Source: DSOS01 sp035286585
GTDB lineage: Bacteria > Chloroflexota > Anaerolineae > Anaerolineales > UBA4823
Direction: 5' to 3'
DNA length: 22,437 bases
Assembly: GCA_035286585.1 (NCBI GenBank)
Contig: DATEDC010000008.1
Location: 1 to 22,437 of the forward strand
Shown: positions 7,221-13,939 of the stretch, one piece after another
Layout of the letters: each line of letters starts with the position of its first letter
Numbering within the stretch: the first letter of the stretch is position 1
Position numbers and translations under genes: made by a program
Notes under the pieces: model-generated
What the model was told of the DNA's origin: nothing
Database searches by the model: none
Seen by the model: only the letters and a program-made list of their open reading frames with translations

Positions 7221-7248
7221 TTTAATTCTTTAACATTTAACATATAAT
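7221..7248 (+). promoter_or_regulatory. Possible distal promoter of the BFN gene
   Basis: A perfect -10 TATAAT (7243-7248) lies in an AT-rich tract, with a weak -35 TTTAAT (7221-7226, spacing 16). It would give a 5' leader of about 155 nt. The -35 is poor, so this is tentative. Confidence 0.35.
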
Positions 7249-7319
7249 AAGTTGCTCACACAACGTGGGCCAACATAACCCTGTGTGGCTATAACAGCGG
7301 GGCAATTCCCGAAGCCTGG

Positions 7320-7348
7320 TTGCATCTCAGGCTTGCCCGTGTTAGAAT
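7320..7348 (+). promoter_or_regulatory. Proximal promoter of the BFN gene
   Basis: -35 TTGCAT (7320-7325) and -10 TAGAAT (7343-7348) are spaced 17 bp apart. Start near 7355 gives a leader of about 55 nt before the ATG at 7410. Confidence 0.55.
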
Positions 7349-7409
7349 ACAGTCCTACCAGCTGTTCTTCAACGCTCTCTAGTGAGCAGTTTATTTGGGA
7401 AGTAGATCT

Positions 7410-7970
7410 ATGTCCAACGAGATGGTAGAAGTTGTTATCGATAGCATACGCGTCAGCCTGATGTCGCAGCAGCGCATTGTGATCTTGCGGGAGCTGAACG
7501 CCGAACGCTATCTGCCGATCTGGATCGGCGTCTACGAGGCGGAGGCGATCACCATCGCTCTCCAGGAAGTCGAGGTTGCCCGCCCTCTCACTCACGACCT
7601 GCTGAAGAACGTCTTCAATAAGTTAAACGCCCGCATCCTGCGGGTTGAGGTGTCTTCCTTGCGCGATGATACCTTTTACGGCAATATTGTGGTTGAAGTG
7701 GATGGTCATACCATCGAAGTTGATTCCCGACCATCCGATGCCCTCAACCTGGCGGTGCGCGCCCACGTTCCGATCCTGGTTTCGCGGGCCGTGATGGATA
7801 CAGCCGGCATCATACCGGAACAAGACATCCAAGAAGAGGCCGTAGGGCAAGCGCCTGATGGACCAGAAGTGGAAGACAGCGAAAAACGTCTATCGATCTT
7901 CGAGGATTTTCTTGATAAGCTTGAATTGGACGACGGGGAAGATGACGGGGAGCAAGACGAAAGTTCGTAA
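7410..7970 (+). CDS. Bifunctional nuclease (BFN/DUF151) family protein
   Basis: This 186-residue protein carries the DUF151/BFN domain over about residues 5-135. Family features are VVIDSIRVSL, the RYLPIWIGVYEAEAI segment with its YLPIWIG core, the RPLTHDL motif and VDSRPSDALNLAVR. Plant and bacterial members have been reported to have both DNase and RNase activity; the role in this bacterium is unknown. The C-terminus has a short helix (RLSIFEDFLDKLEL) resembling a UVR-type motif, then a very acidic tail rich in Asp and Glu. ATG 7410 is preferred over an in-frame TTG at 7395, because family homology begins around MSNEMVEV and GGGAAG lies upstream of 7410. It has its own promoter and is followed by a hairpin terminator. 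Confidence 0.88.
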   Translation: MSNEMVEVVIDSIRVSLMSQQRIVILRELNAERYLPIWIGVYEAEAITIALQEVEVARPLTHDLLKNVFNKLNARILRVEVSSLRDDTFYGNIVVEVDGHTIEVDSRPSDALNLAVRAHVPILVSRAVMDTAGIIPEQDIQEEAVGQAPDGPEVEDSEKRLSIFEDFLDKLELDDGEDDGEQDESS

Positions 7971-8002
7971 AACCCCTGCCCCGCTGCCTGGTTATCAATT
8001 CC

Positions 8003-8045
8003 ACCGGGGTTCGCCGGTTCCGTAGGCCGGAAGCCCCGGTCTTTT
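8003..8045 (+). terminator. Terminator after the BFN gene, just ahead of dnaB
   Basis: ACCGGGG (8003-8009) pairs with CCCCGGT (8034-8040) and an inner CCGG/CCGG pairing extends the stem; CTTTTG follows. It lies 33 bp after the BFN stop and only 19 bp before the dnaB start at 8064, so dnaB transcription either reads through it or starts at a promoter I could not see. Confidence 0.7.
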
Positions 8046-8063
8046 GTATCTGAAGTGAGCCAG

Positions 8064-9458
8064 ATGGACGAATATATACCTTCGGCAAGTATGCCGGCGG
8101 CAAGTTTGTCGGCGGAAATTGATGCATCGTCAGGCGCCCCGTTGATCCCGCACAGCCGAGAAGCTGAAGAGGCTTTGATTGGCTCGATTCTGATCAACCC
8201 GGAAGCATACTACGATGTGGCGCCTTTCTTGCGCGCGGATGATTTCTACATCCAGCGCCATGGCTGGATATGGGAGATATTCGTCCGCCTGCACGAACGC
8301 CGCATCCCAATTGACTTTGTCACCGTCACCGAAGAGCTCGATCAATTGGGCAGGCTGGCTGAGGTGGGCGGTCCTGCCTACCTGACGGCCCTGATCAACA
8401 ATGTGCCAACTTCACTGCATGCTGAAGCTTACGGGCGCATCATCGAAGAGAACTCCCTGCGCCGGCGCATGCTTACCGCGGCCAACGACATCGCCAAACT
8501 GGCTTACCAGGAAGGGCGCACGGTTGAATCAGTCCTGGACGAAGCGGAGAAAGCCGTATTTGGGGTCAGCGAACGCCGCCTCAGCCGAGATCTTCAGCCT
8601 ATCCAGCAGGTATTGAGCGATTACTACGATCGTATCGACCAGCTTGCCGGTCGCGGCGAGGATATCTTCGGCGTGCCTACCGGATTTATCGATCTGGACC
8701 GCCTGCTCATGGGTTTGCAGCCATCCGATTTCATCATCATCGCCGGGCGACCTGGCTCGGGCAAAACGGCTTTTATGCTCTCGGCAGCCAAGAATGCGGC
8801 GCAAATTCACAAGAAGCACGTGGCTGTTTTCTCCCTGGAGATGTCGAACGAGCAGCTCGTTCAGCGGCTCATCGCCCAGGAAACGGGAATCGATTCGCAG
8901 CGCTTACGCACGGGCAAGCTCGAGGAAGATGAATGGCCACTCTTTACGCACGCCATCGAGGTGATGAGCGATACCCGCATATTTCTCGATGACACGCCCG
9001 CCCTCACCCCATTGCAGTTGCGCACCAAGAGCCGCCGCCTGCACCTGGAATACCATCTTGACCTGATCCTGGTCGATTACTTGCAGTTGATGAGCAGTGA
9101 GAGAAGGGCTGAGAACCGCGTCCAGGAGGTCTCATATATCTCGCGCAACCTCAAGGTGCTGGCGCGCGAGCTCAACGTGCCTGTCCTGGCTGCCGCCCAG
9201 CTCTCTCGGGCGGTCGAGCAGCGCGCGGATAAAGAACCGCAGCTCTCCGACCTGCGCGAGTCAGGCTCTCTGGAGCAGGATGCCGATATCGTCATGTTCA
9301 TCCATCGCCCTGAGTTATATGAAAGAGATACGCTAAAAAAGAATGTCGCCCAGATCAAGGTAGCCAAGCATCGCAATGGCCCGATAGGGACGATTGAGCT
9401 GATCTTCCGCAGCTCGTTGGCGAAGTTCGAGAACGCGGCCCTCGCAGGGAGAACCTGA
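8064..9458 (+). CDS. dnaB: Replicative DNA helicase DnaB
   Basis: This 464-residue hexameric helicase unwinds DNA at the replication fork. The N-terminal DnaG-interacting domain is seen in PHSREAEEALIGSIL (29-43) through about residue 130. A linker leads to the RecA-like ATPase domain, with Walker A GRPGSGKT (228-235), the SLEMS segment, LILVDYLQLM as Walker B and the SGSLEQDADIV sensor stretch. The length is typical. ATG 8064 is preferred because AAGTGAG precedes it; a GTG at 8055 is possible. The first residues are low complexity, encoded by a short imperfect direct repeat around 8085-8117. The gene opens a replication cluster, with a DnaD-like protein 13 bp downstream. Confidence 0.96.
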   Translation: MDEYIPSASMPAASLSAEIDASSGAPLIPHSREAEEALIGSILINPEAYYDVAPFLRADDFYIQRHGWIWEIFVRLHERRIPIDFVTVTEELDQLGRLAEVGGPAYLTALINNVPTSLHAEAYGRIIEENSLRRRMLTAANDIAKLAYQEGRTVESVLDEAEKAVFGVSERRLSRDLQPIQQVLSDYYDRIDQLAGRGEDIFGVPTGFIDLDRLLMGLQPSDFIIIAGRPGSGKTAFMLSAAKNAAQIHKKHVAVFSLEMSNEQLVQRLIAQETGIDSQRLRTGKLEEDEWPLFTHAIEVMSDTRIFLDDTPALTPLQLRTKSRRLHLEYHLDLILVDYLQLMSSERRAENRVQEVSYISRNLKVLARELNVPVLAAAQLSRAVEQRADKEPQLSDLRESGSLEQDADIVMFIHRPELYERDTLKKNVAQIKVAKHRNGPIGTIELIFRSSLAKFENAALAGRT

Positions 9459-9471
9459 CCCAGGTATCCTG

Positions 9472-10170
9472 ATGGATACATTTCAGGGCTTCTCTGACGG
9501 AAAGGGGCGGCTCATCCCGGTGCCGGGGCAGTTTTTCAGCGATTTGCTGCCCCAGATAGACCACCTCGGCGAGCTGAAGCTGGCGCTGTACACGCTGTGG
9601 CTGCTCGATCACCAGGAAGGCTCGTTCAGATATTTGCGCCGCCAGGATTTTGCCCGCGATGAGCGCTTAATGCGAGGTCTCGCCGCGCAAAAGGGGAGCG
9701 CGCAAGCTGCCCTGGATGACGCCCTCAAGCGCCTCGTACGGCGCGGTTTCTTGCTCCAGGCTGAAGTTGTACTGGAAGCTGGCCCGGTGGAGCTGTATTT
9801 CTTGAATTCACCAAGAGGACATGCTGCCGTTGAGGCGATTGCCCAGGGGGATTGGCGCCCGACTGGGGAATCAATCCAGCCTGTGGAGGTACGCCCCGAG
9901 CCTGCGAACCTGTTCAGCCTGTACGAAGCGCACATCGGACCGCTGACGCCTTTGATCGCTGAAGCGCTTCAAGATGCGGAGGCCACCTATCCGGCAAGCT
10001 GGTTTGAAGATGCCTTTCGCATCGCCGTGGAAAACAACGCCCGCAACTGGCGCTATGTGGAAACAATATTAAGACGCTGGAAAGAAAAAGGACGTCATGA
10101 GCGAAAAGATCGACGCGACACTGAAAAAGCTCGCCGCCGCTACACAGAGTGGGAAGACGACTCAAACTAA
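9472..10170 (+). CDS. DnaD-domain protein, probable primosome/helicase-loading component
   Basis: This 232-residue protein has two parts. Residues 1-110 look like a winged-helix replication-initiation domain (LKLALYTLWLLDHQEGSFRYL). Residues 146-206 match the DnaD C-terminal helical domain: LFSLYEAHIGPLTPLIAEAL, a central SWFEDAFRIAV helix and the diagnostic NWRYVETILRRWKEKG end. The tail is highly charged. In Firmicutes DnaD remodels DNA and helps recruit the helicase loader. Here the gene sits directly between dnaB and a DnaC/DnaI-like ATPase, which strongly supports the same job. The ribosome site is weak (CCCAGG). Its last 74 bases overlap the start of the next gene in another frame, so the two are probably translationally coupled. 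Confidence 0.82.
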   Translation: MDTFQGFSDGKGRLIPVPGQFFSDLLPQIDHLGELKLALYTLWLLDHQEGSFRYLRRQDFARDERLMRGLAAQKGSAQAALDDALKRLVRRGFLLQAEVVLEAGPVELYFLNSPRGHAAVEAIAQGDWRPTGESIQPVEVRPEPANLFSLYEAHIGPLTPLIAEALQDAEATYPASWFEDAFRIAVENNARNWRYVETILRRWKEKGRHERKDRRDTEKARRRYTEWEDDSN

Positions 10171-11521
10171 TCCCCCTGCCTCGGAGAGCCCGCCCCAGAA
10201 CCTGGCAAGTGATCTACCCGGCGACCCGAACTGCCCCCACTGCCAGGGACTGGGCTACCTGCGCCAGGATCTTCCGGTTGGGCATCCCGATTTCGGCAAG
10301 CTACAAGTTTGCACATGCCGGCACGGGCAGATCAGCCAGCAAATACATGCCCGCCTTTTCGCCCTCAGCAACCTGGACGAGCTTACCCACCTCACCTTCG
10401 AGAATTTTCTACCCCGAGGGCGGGTGGGTTTGCGACAGCTCCAGGCAGATACGCTCGAGGCCGCCTACAACCAGGCGCGCCTCTTTGCCCAGTCCCTCAA
10501 TGGCTGGCTGCTCATCCAGGGGTATTACGGCACCGGCAAGACTCACCTGGCGGCGGCAGTCGCCAACTTTGCCGTCAGCATGGGTGTTCCGACCCTGTTC
10601 CTGACCGTCCCAGACCTGCTCGACACGTTGCGCTTTACGTATAACGATCCCGCAGCCACATTTGAATCTCGGTTCGAGGAGATCCGCAATGCGCCATTGC
10701 TGGTCATGGACGACTTTGGCACGCATAATGCCACCTCCTGGGCCCAAGAAAAGCTCTTCCAAATTATTAATTATCGTTACATCAACCACCTGCCGCTAGT
10801 GATCACCACGAATCTGTTGCTGAGCGAGATTGAAGGGCGCATCCGCTCGCGCCTGGAAGATCCCGAATTGGTCACCCGCGTCCACATCCGCGCCCCAGAT
10901 TACCGCCGTCCCGTGGTGGATACCTCGGAATCGGATTTATCCACTTTGGATCGCTATTACCAGCAGACTTTTGCGACCTTCGATCTGCGCCGCGGGGAGG
11001 GGCTCGCGCCAGAACACCTGACCAGCCTGGAGAGAGCTTACCAGGCTGCCCGCCAGTTCGCCGAAGACCCGCATGGCTGGCTGGTGCTGACGGGTGGGTT
11101 TCGCTGCGGCAAGACCCATCTCGCGGCCGCGATTGCCAACAACCTCTACGATCTCGGTCAAGAGGTGCTCTTTACCAACGTGCCCGAACTGCTGGACCAC
11201 CTGCGAGCGACTTTCAATCCCAACAGTCCGGTCAGCCTGGACCGCAGATTTGAGAGCGTCCGCACGGTCGGCCTGCTCATTCTGGATGACCTGGGCACCC
11301 AGTCCATGTCTCCATGGGTGCGCGAGAAGCTCTATCAGCTTTTCAACTACCGCTATACTACTGAGCTGCCCACAGTGGTCACCACGGTGGAATTCAAAGA
11401 CGAGATGGATCCCCGGGTTCGGAGCCGATTAGAAGATCCGCGCCTCAGCCAGATCATTGCCATCACCGCGCCTCCATACCGGGGGACGCCTAGCCGTCGT
11501 GGCCGCCGTAAGACAAGATGA
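10097..11521 (+). CDS. Tandem double-AAA+ DnaC/DnaI-like helicase-loader ATPase
   Basis: This 474-residue protein holds two homologous DnaC/IstB-type AAA+ modules in one chain. The N-terminal region has a CxxC...CxC cluster (C46, C49, C72, C74), a probable zinc site as in DnaI/DnaC N-domains. Module 1 (about 96-270) has Walker A GYYGTGKT (142-149), Walker B LLVMDDFG (201-208), sensor-1-like ITTN and an RSRLEDP arginine-finger segment. Module 2 (about 290-462) repeats this: GGFRCGKT (333-340), LLILDDLG (393-400), VTTV, RSRLEDP. The halves share many identical residues, so this is internal duplication. Usual loaders are about 230-310 residues with one module. AAAGGA precedes ATG 10097, inside the DnaD-like gene. 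By context it should load DnaB; the tandem form could assemble a ring from fewer chains. The tail is Arg-rich. Confidence 0.9.
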   Translation: MSEKIDATLKKLAAATQSGKTTQTNPPASESPPQNLASDLPGDPNCPHCQGLGYLRQDLPVGHPDFGKLQVCTCRHGQISQQIHARLFALSNLDELTHLTFENFLPRGRVGLRQLQADTLEAAYNQARLFAQSLNGWLLIQGYYGTGKTHLAAAVANFAVSMGVPTLFLTVPDLLDTLRFTYNDPAATFESRFEEIRNAPLLVMDDFGTHNATSWAQEKLFQIINYRYINHLPLVITTNLLLSEIEGRIRSRLEDPELVTRVHIRAPDYRRPVVDTSESDLSTLDRYYQQTFATFDLRRGEGLAPEHLTSLERAYQAARQFAEDPHGWLVLTGGFRCGKTHLAAAIANNLYDLGQEVLFTNVPELLDHLRATFNPNSPVSLDRRFESVRTVGLLILDDLGTQSMSPWVREKLYQLFNYRYTTELPTVVTTVEFKDEMDPRVRSRLEDPRLSQIIAITAPPYRGTPSRRGRRKTR

Positions 11522-11544
11522 AAATTTTTTAAGGAGATTGTCTT

Positions 11545-11757
11545 TTGCCCCACATCCAGCCCGCCTGCCTGTACTGCCATCGCGATAGCGATGCCGTCCC
11601 TCTAATTGCCGTACAATTTCGATCCGACACCCACTGGATTTGCCCGCAACATTTGCCCATCATGATCCATAAGCCGGAGCAACTGGTCGATCTGCTGCCA
11701 GGCCTGGAAAATACTCCCCCTGAAGGCGCTCACGATCACCACCACCATCACGAATAA
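11545..11757 (+). CDS. Small Cys/His protein with natural His-rich tail, unknown function
   Basis: This 70-residue protein starts at TTG 11545, eight bases after AAGGAG (11531-11536), 23 bp after the tandem ATPase gene and probably in the same transcript. It shows CLYC (C8, C11) and CPQH (C33, H36), an arrangement suited to one zinc ion in a small treble-clef or ribbon fold. The C-terminus is HDHHHHHE (63-70), a second likely metal-binding patch. I do not recognise the family. Position after the replication genes may mean an accessory role, or simply co-transcription. The codon use looks like its neighbours, so the His run does not look like a vector tag. Confidence 0.7.
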   Translation: MPHIQPACLYCHRDSDAVPLIAVQFRSDTHWICPQHLPIMIHKPEQLVDLLPGLENTPPEGAHDHHHHHE

Positions 11758-11803
11758 AGCTGCCAGATCTACTCACTGGCACTCGTGCAAGACGGGGATC
11801 GGC

Positions 11804-11832
11804 TTGACGCTATAGCACCGCAAGATTAAAAT
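11804..11832 (+). promoter_or_regulatory. Promoter of the isochorismatase-like gene
   Basis: -35 TTGACG (11804-11809) and -10 TAAAAT (11827-11832) are separated by 17 bp. Transcription would start near 11839, about 22 nt before the ATG and just ahead of AAAGGAGG. The small gene upstream has no visible terminator. Confidence 0.75.
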
Positions 11833-11861
11833 GAAACTTTGTAAAAGCGAAAGGAGGTTCT

Positions 11862-12914
11862 ATGTCCTACTCGCGCTTAGCTGTACGTCTCCCCCACCCA
11901 CTGCCATTGCCATCCCATTATGATCCTGACCTGGTCGATAAGGTCTGGCGTGTGCCCTACCAGCAGCGCGCTGAAGAGGCTCGGGAGTGGGCGAGGCACA
12001 ACGCTGTCAGGGTCGCGGCGACTGATAAATTTAAGATTAACCTGATCCTTGTGGACGTGCAAAATACCTTTTGCCTGCCGGATTTTGAGTTGTTTGTCTC
12101 CGGGCGCTCCGGGATGGGAGCGGTCGAGGATAACCGGCGCCTGTGCGAGTTTATCTACCGCAACCTGGGAGCAATCACCGGAATCTCGCTCACCATGGAC
12201 ACACACCGGGCGATGCAGATTTTTCACCCCATCTTTTTGATAGACGAGGGAGGTAACCATCCAGGTCCCTATACGTTGGTCACTCATCAGGACATCGTGG
12301 AGGGGCGCTGGTGTTTCAACCCCGCTGCCGCGGCCAATCTGGGGATCAGCCCGGAGGCGGGGCAGGCACACCTGCTCCACTACACAGGCAAACTGGAAGA
12401 GCAGGCAAAGTATGAACTGACGATCTGGCCCTACCATGCCTTGTTGGGCGGGATCGGTCATGCCCTGGTCTCCGCGGTGGAGGAGGCGATCTTCTTCCAC
12501 ACCATCGCACGCCAATCCCAGCCCACCCTTGTACCCAAAGGTCAGATCGCCCTCTCTGAAAGCTACTCAGCTATCGGACCTGAAGTGCTCTACAGTCCAA
12601 TGGGCGAACAGCTCGCCAGCAAGGATCCCCGCTTTCTAGAAAGCGTAAAAGAAAACGATGTCGTGATTGTTGCCGGGCAGGCTAAGAGCCACTGCGTTGC
12701 CTGGACGATGGAAGATTTGCTCGCCCAGATTCAAGCCGAAGATGCGCAAATGGCTGAAAAAATATACCTGCTGGAGGATTGCACCTCGCCGGTGGTCGTA
12801 CCGGGAGTGATCGATTATACCGATCAGGCCGATCAGGCTTATCAGCGATTTCAGGAAGCCGGAATGCATGTGGTTCGTTCGACAGAGCCAATCAGCGCGT
12901 GGTCTGGGCTGTGA
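11862..12914 (+). CDS. Elongated isochorismatase/nicotinamidase-like cysteine hydrolase
   Basis: This 350-residue protein belongs to the cysteine-hydrolase superfamily of nicotinamidases and isochorismatases. The catalytic triad can be placed as D65 (LILVDVQNTF), K226 (VPKGQ, followed by ESYSAI) and C278 (KSHCVA). A metal-site-like DTH is at 113-115, and the WPYHALLGG segment (189-197) parallels the WPxHC region of nicotinamidases, though the residue after the His is Ala. Family members are usually about 180-220 residues; here there is an N-terminal extension of about 58 residues and extra sequence between the metal and WP segments. The substrate cannot be assigned: nicotinamide is possible but unproven. 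It has its own consensus promoter and a strong AAAGGAGG ribosome site, suggesting independent, robust expression. Confidence 0.84.
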   Translation: MSYSRLAVRLPHPLPLPSHYDPDLVDKVWRVPYQQRAEEAREWARHNAVRVAATDKFKINLILVDVQNTFCLPDFELFVSGRSGMGAVEDNRRLCEFIYRNLGAITGISLTMDTHRAMQIFHPIFLIDEGGNHPGPYTLVTHQDIVEGRWCFNPAAAANLGISPEAGQAHLLHYTGKLEEQAKYELTIWPYHALLGGIGHALVSAVEEAIFFHTIARQSQPTLVPKGQIALSESYSAIGPEVLYSPMGEQLASKDPRFLESVKENDVVIVAGQAKSHCVAWTMEDLLAQIQAEDAQMAEKIYLLEDCTSPVVVPGVIDYTDQADQAYQRFQEAGMHVVRSTEPISAWSGL

Positions 12915-12928
12915 TGAGGGTCGTTTGT

Positions 12929-12946
12929 ATTTTCGCCAGCGAAAAT
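12929..12946. other. Hairpin after the isochorismatase-like gene
   Basis: ATTTTCG (12929-12935) and CGAAAAT (12940-12946) form a 7-bp stem around CCAG. It begins 14 bp after the stop codon. There is no T-run after it on either strand, so it is at best a weak terminator or an mRNA 3'-end stabiliser. Confidence 0.4.
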
Positions 12947-12981
12947 CCAGACGTCGGATAAATTGGATATTCTAAGCCCTA

Positions 12982-13010
12982 TTGACATCAGTCTATATTT
13001 ATGTGATACT
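12982..13010 (+). promoter_or_regulatory. Promoter of the structured RNA/leader
   Basis: A perfect -35 TTGACA (12982-12987) and an extended -10 (TGTGATACT, hexamer GATACT at 13005-13010) are 17 bp apart. The start is expected near 13017, at the front of the hairpin-rich region. Confidence 0.75.
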
Positions 13011-13083
13011 AGCTCCTGTTAGCCTGGCAAGGCAGGCTGACATTGCTTACATGCCATCCCACCATAGAGGAGGTGATGTCGAT

Positions 13084-13137
13084 ATGTGTAGTAGTACCCA
13101 ACTAAGCGCTGCGGCATCCCTCCTCGGTTACCGATAG
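13084..13137 (+). CDS. Putative 17-residue leader peptide
   Basis: ATG 13084 stands ten bases after GGAGG and opens a 17-codon frame, MCSSTQLSAAASLLGYR, ended by TAG at 13135-13137. The ribosome site is among the strongest in the window. The 5' arm of the 12-bp stem lies inside the frame and the stop codon is in its loop, so translation would open the stem. A second ATG (13076) overlaps the ribosome site and would give only 9 codons. No run of one regulatory amino acid is present, unlike biosynthetic attenuators. Whether it is translated is inference. Confidence 0.45.
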   Translation: MCSSTQLSAAASLLGYR

Positions 13138-13152
13138 GTTGCCGCAGCGCTG

Positions 13153-13186
13153 CAAGGAGCCGCCCATCCAGGCGGCTTCTTGTTTT
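13153..13186 (+). terminator. Strong intrinsic terminator of the leader RNA
   Basis: CAAGGAGCCGCC (13153-13164) pairs with GGCGGCTTCTTG (13171-13182), 12 pairs including one G-U, around loop CATCCA; TTTT follows. It lies about 45 bp before the ATG at 13232. Confidence 0.85.
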
Positions 13187-13231
13187 CTGGCTTGAGAATA
13201 GATCAAACTATGAAAACAGGAGGTGCGCACA

Positions 13232-13843
13232 ATGAGCAGGTCAGGCGGCGAAGCAACGATTAGCGTTGAGACCGTACGAGAAAAAACTGGCAAGACCTGG
13301 GAAGATTGGTTTGCCATCCTGGATGATTGGAACGCCCCAGCGAAGGGTCATAAGCTCACCGCTCGTTACCTTACGGCGGAATGGAAGCTATCCCCCTGGT
13401 GGGCGCAAACAGTCACGGTGCGTTACGAACAAAGTCGCGATTTGCGAGCCATCGGGCAACGCTCTGGAGGCAAGTTTGCTGTATCATTGCAGCGTACCTT
13501 CAACGGAACCCCAGAACAGGCGCTCCGGGCGTTCACCGACCAAAACCTGCGCGGGCATTGGTTATGGTGGTCACCAATGGTGGAGATCAAAGGCGGCGAG
13601 CGCGCCAGAGACGCCGCAACCGGCCAGCGGGTTGAGACGCCCATCCGGCTGCGCCTGAATTGGGAGAATGCCGAACTGGCTCCCGAATCCGTTGTGGAGG
13701 TCCGGATCTTGGTTAAACCCAGTGGAGGCGTTACTGTGCAGATCGAGCACAACGACATCCGCGATGAGGAGACTTACCAGGTCTTAAAGGAACGCTGGGG
13801 CGAGGCGCTTAACAGATTGAAATCAGACTTTGAAAAATCTTAA
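13232..13843 (+). CDS. DUF4287 / AHSA1-like (SRPBCC) two-domain protein
   Basis: This 203-residue protein appears to join two parts. Residues about 10-75 match the DUF4287 pattern: TGKTWEDWFAILD, then a stretch ending LSPWWAQTVTVRYEQSRDLR. The rest, from about 80, resembles an AHSA1/START-like (SRPBCC) fold with alternating strands and a C-terminal helix (YQVLKERWGEALNRLKSDF). AHSA1-type domains bind hydrophobic ligands or Hsp90; the ligand here is unknown. ATG 13232 is chosen because AGGAGG (13218-13223) lies eight bases upstream; a GTG at 13223 overlaps that site. No clear promoter lies between the preceding terminator and this gene, so readthrough of the leader terminator could control expression. 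Confidence 0.7.
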   Translation: MSRSGGEATISVETVREKTGKTWEDWFAILDDWNAPAKGHKLTARYLTAEWKLSPWWAQTVTVRYEQSRDLRAIGQRSGGKFAVSLQRTFNGTPEQALRAFTDQNLRGHWLWWSPMVEIKGGERARDAATGQRVETPIRLRLNWENAELAPESVVEVRILVKPSGGVTVQIEHNDIRDEETYQVLKERWGEALNRLKSDFEKS

Positions 13844-13900
13844 TCCCAGCGGATAACAGTGAGGTTTTCGATCCCAAAAACAGCCTCGATTGGAACGCGG

Positions 13901-13906
13901 TATAAT
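13901..13906 (+). promoter_or_regulatory. Possible -10 element for the mutase-subunit gene
   Basis: A perfect TATAAT stands 34 bp before the ATG at 13940. No -35 is recognisable at 15-19 bp spacing and there is no extended TG, so this is a weak call that may reflect an activator-dependent promoter. Confidence 0.35.
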
Positions 13907-13939
13907 CTCAATTAGTAACTCACAGGCTGGAAGGGATTC

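Larger units (their letters stand above)
13017..13186 (+). ncRNA. Structured leader RNA or small RNA of about 170 nt, unclassified
   Basis: Between a consensus promoter and a strong terminator lies a compact RNA. Its elements in order are: hairpin AGCCTG/CAGGCT (13021-13038); a Shine-Dalgarno GAGGAGG (13067-13073) with a 17-codon ORF; a perfect 12-bp stem (13105-13116 with 13140-13151) whose 23-nt loop includes CCTCCTC (13119-13125), an exact complement of that Shine-Dalgarno; then the terminator stem. This could be an attenuator upstream of the gene at 13232 or a free-standing small RNA. I do not recognise it as a named riboswitch. Ends are inferred from the promoter and terminator. Confidence 0.6.

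Noticed and set aside
10097..11521. Insertion-sequence helper (IstB) as the identity of the tandem ATPase
   Set aside because: No IstA transposase or terminal repeats are visible, and the gene is locked between a DnaD-like gene and a small gene in a replication cluster.
11733..11754. His-rich tail as a cloning-vector tag
   Set aside because: The run is broken (HDHHHHHE), uses mixed codons and lies in native context with no vector sequence around it.
11877..12515. 212-codon minus-strand frame within the isochorismatase-like gene
   Set aside because: Shadow of a strongly supported gene with its own promoter.
13017..13186. Identification of the structured RNA as 6S RNA
   Set aside because: Size fits, but its 5' and 3' ends do not pair into one long rod with a central bubble; instead there are separate local hairpins and a strong ribosome site.
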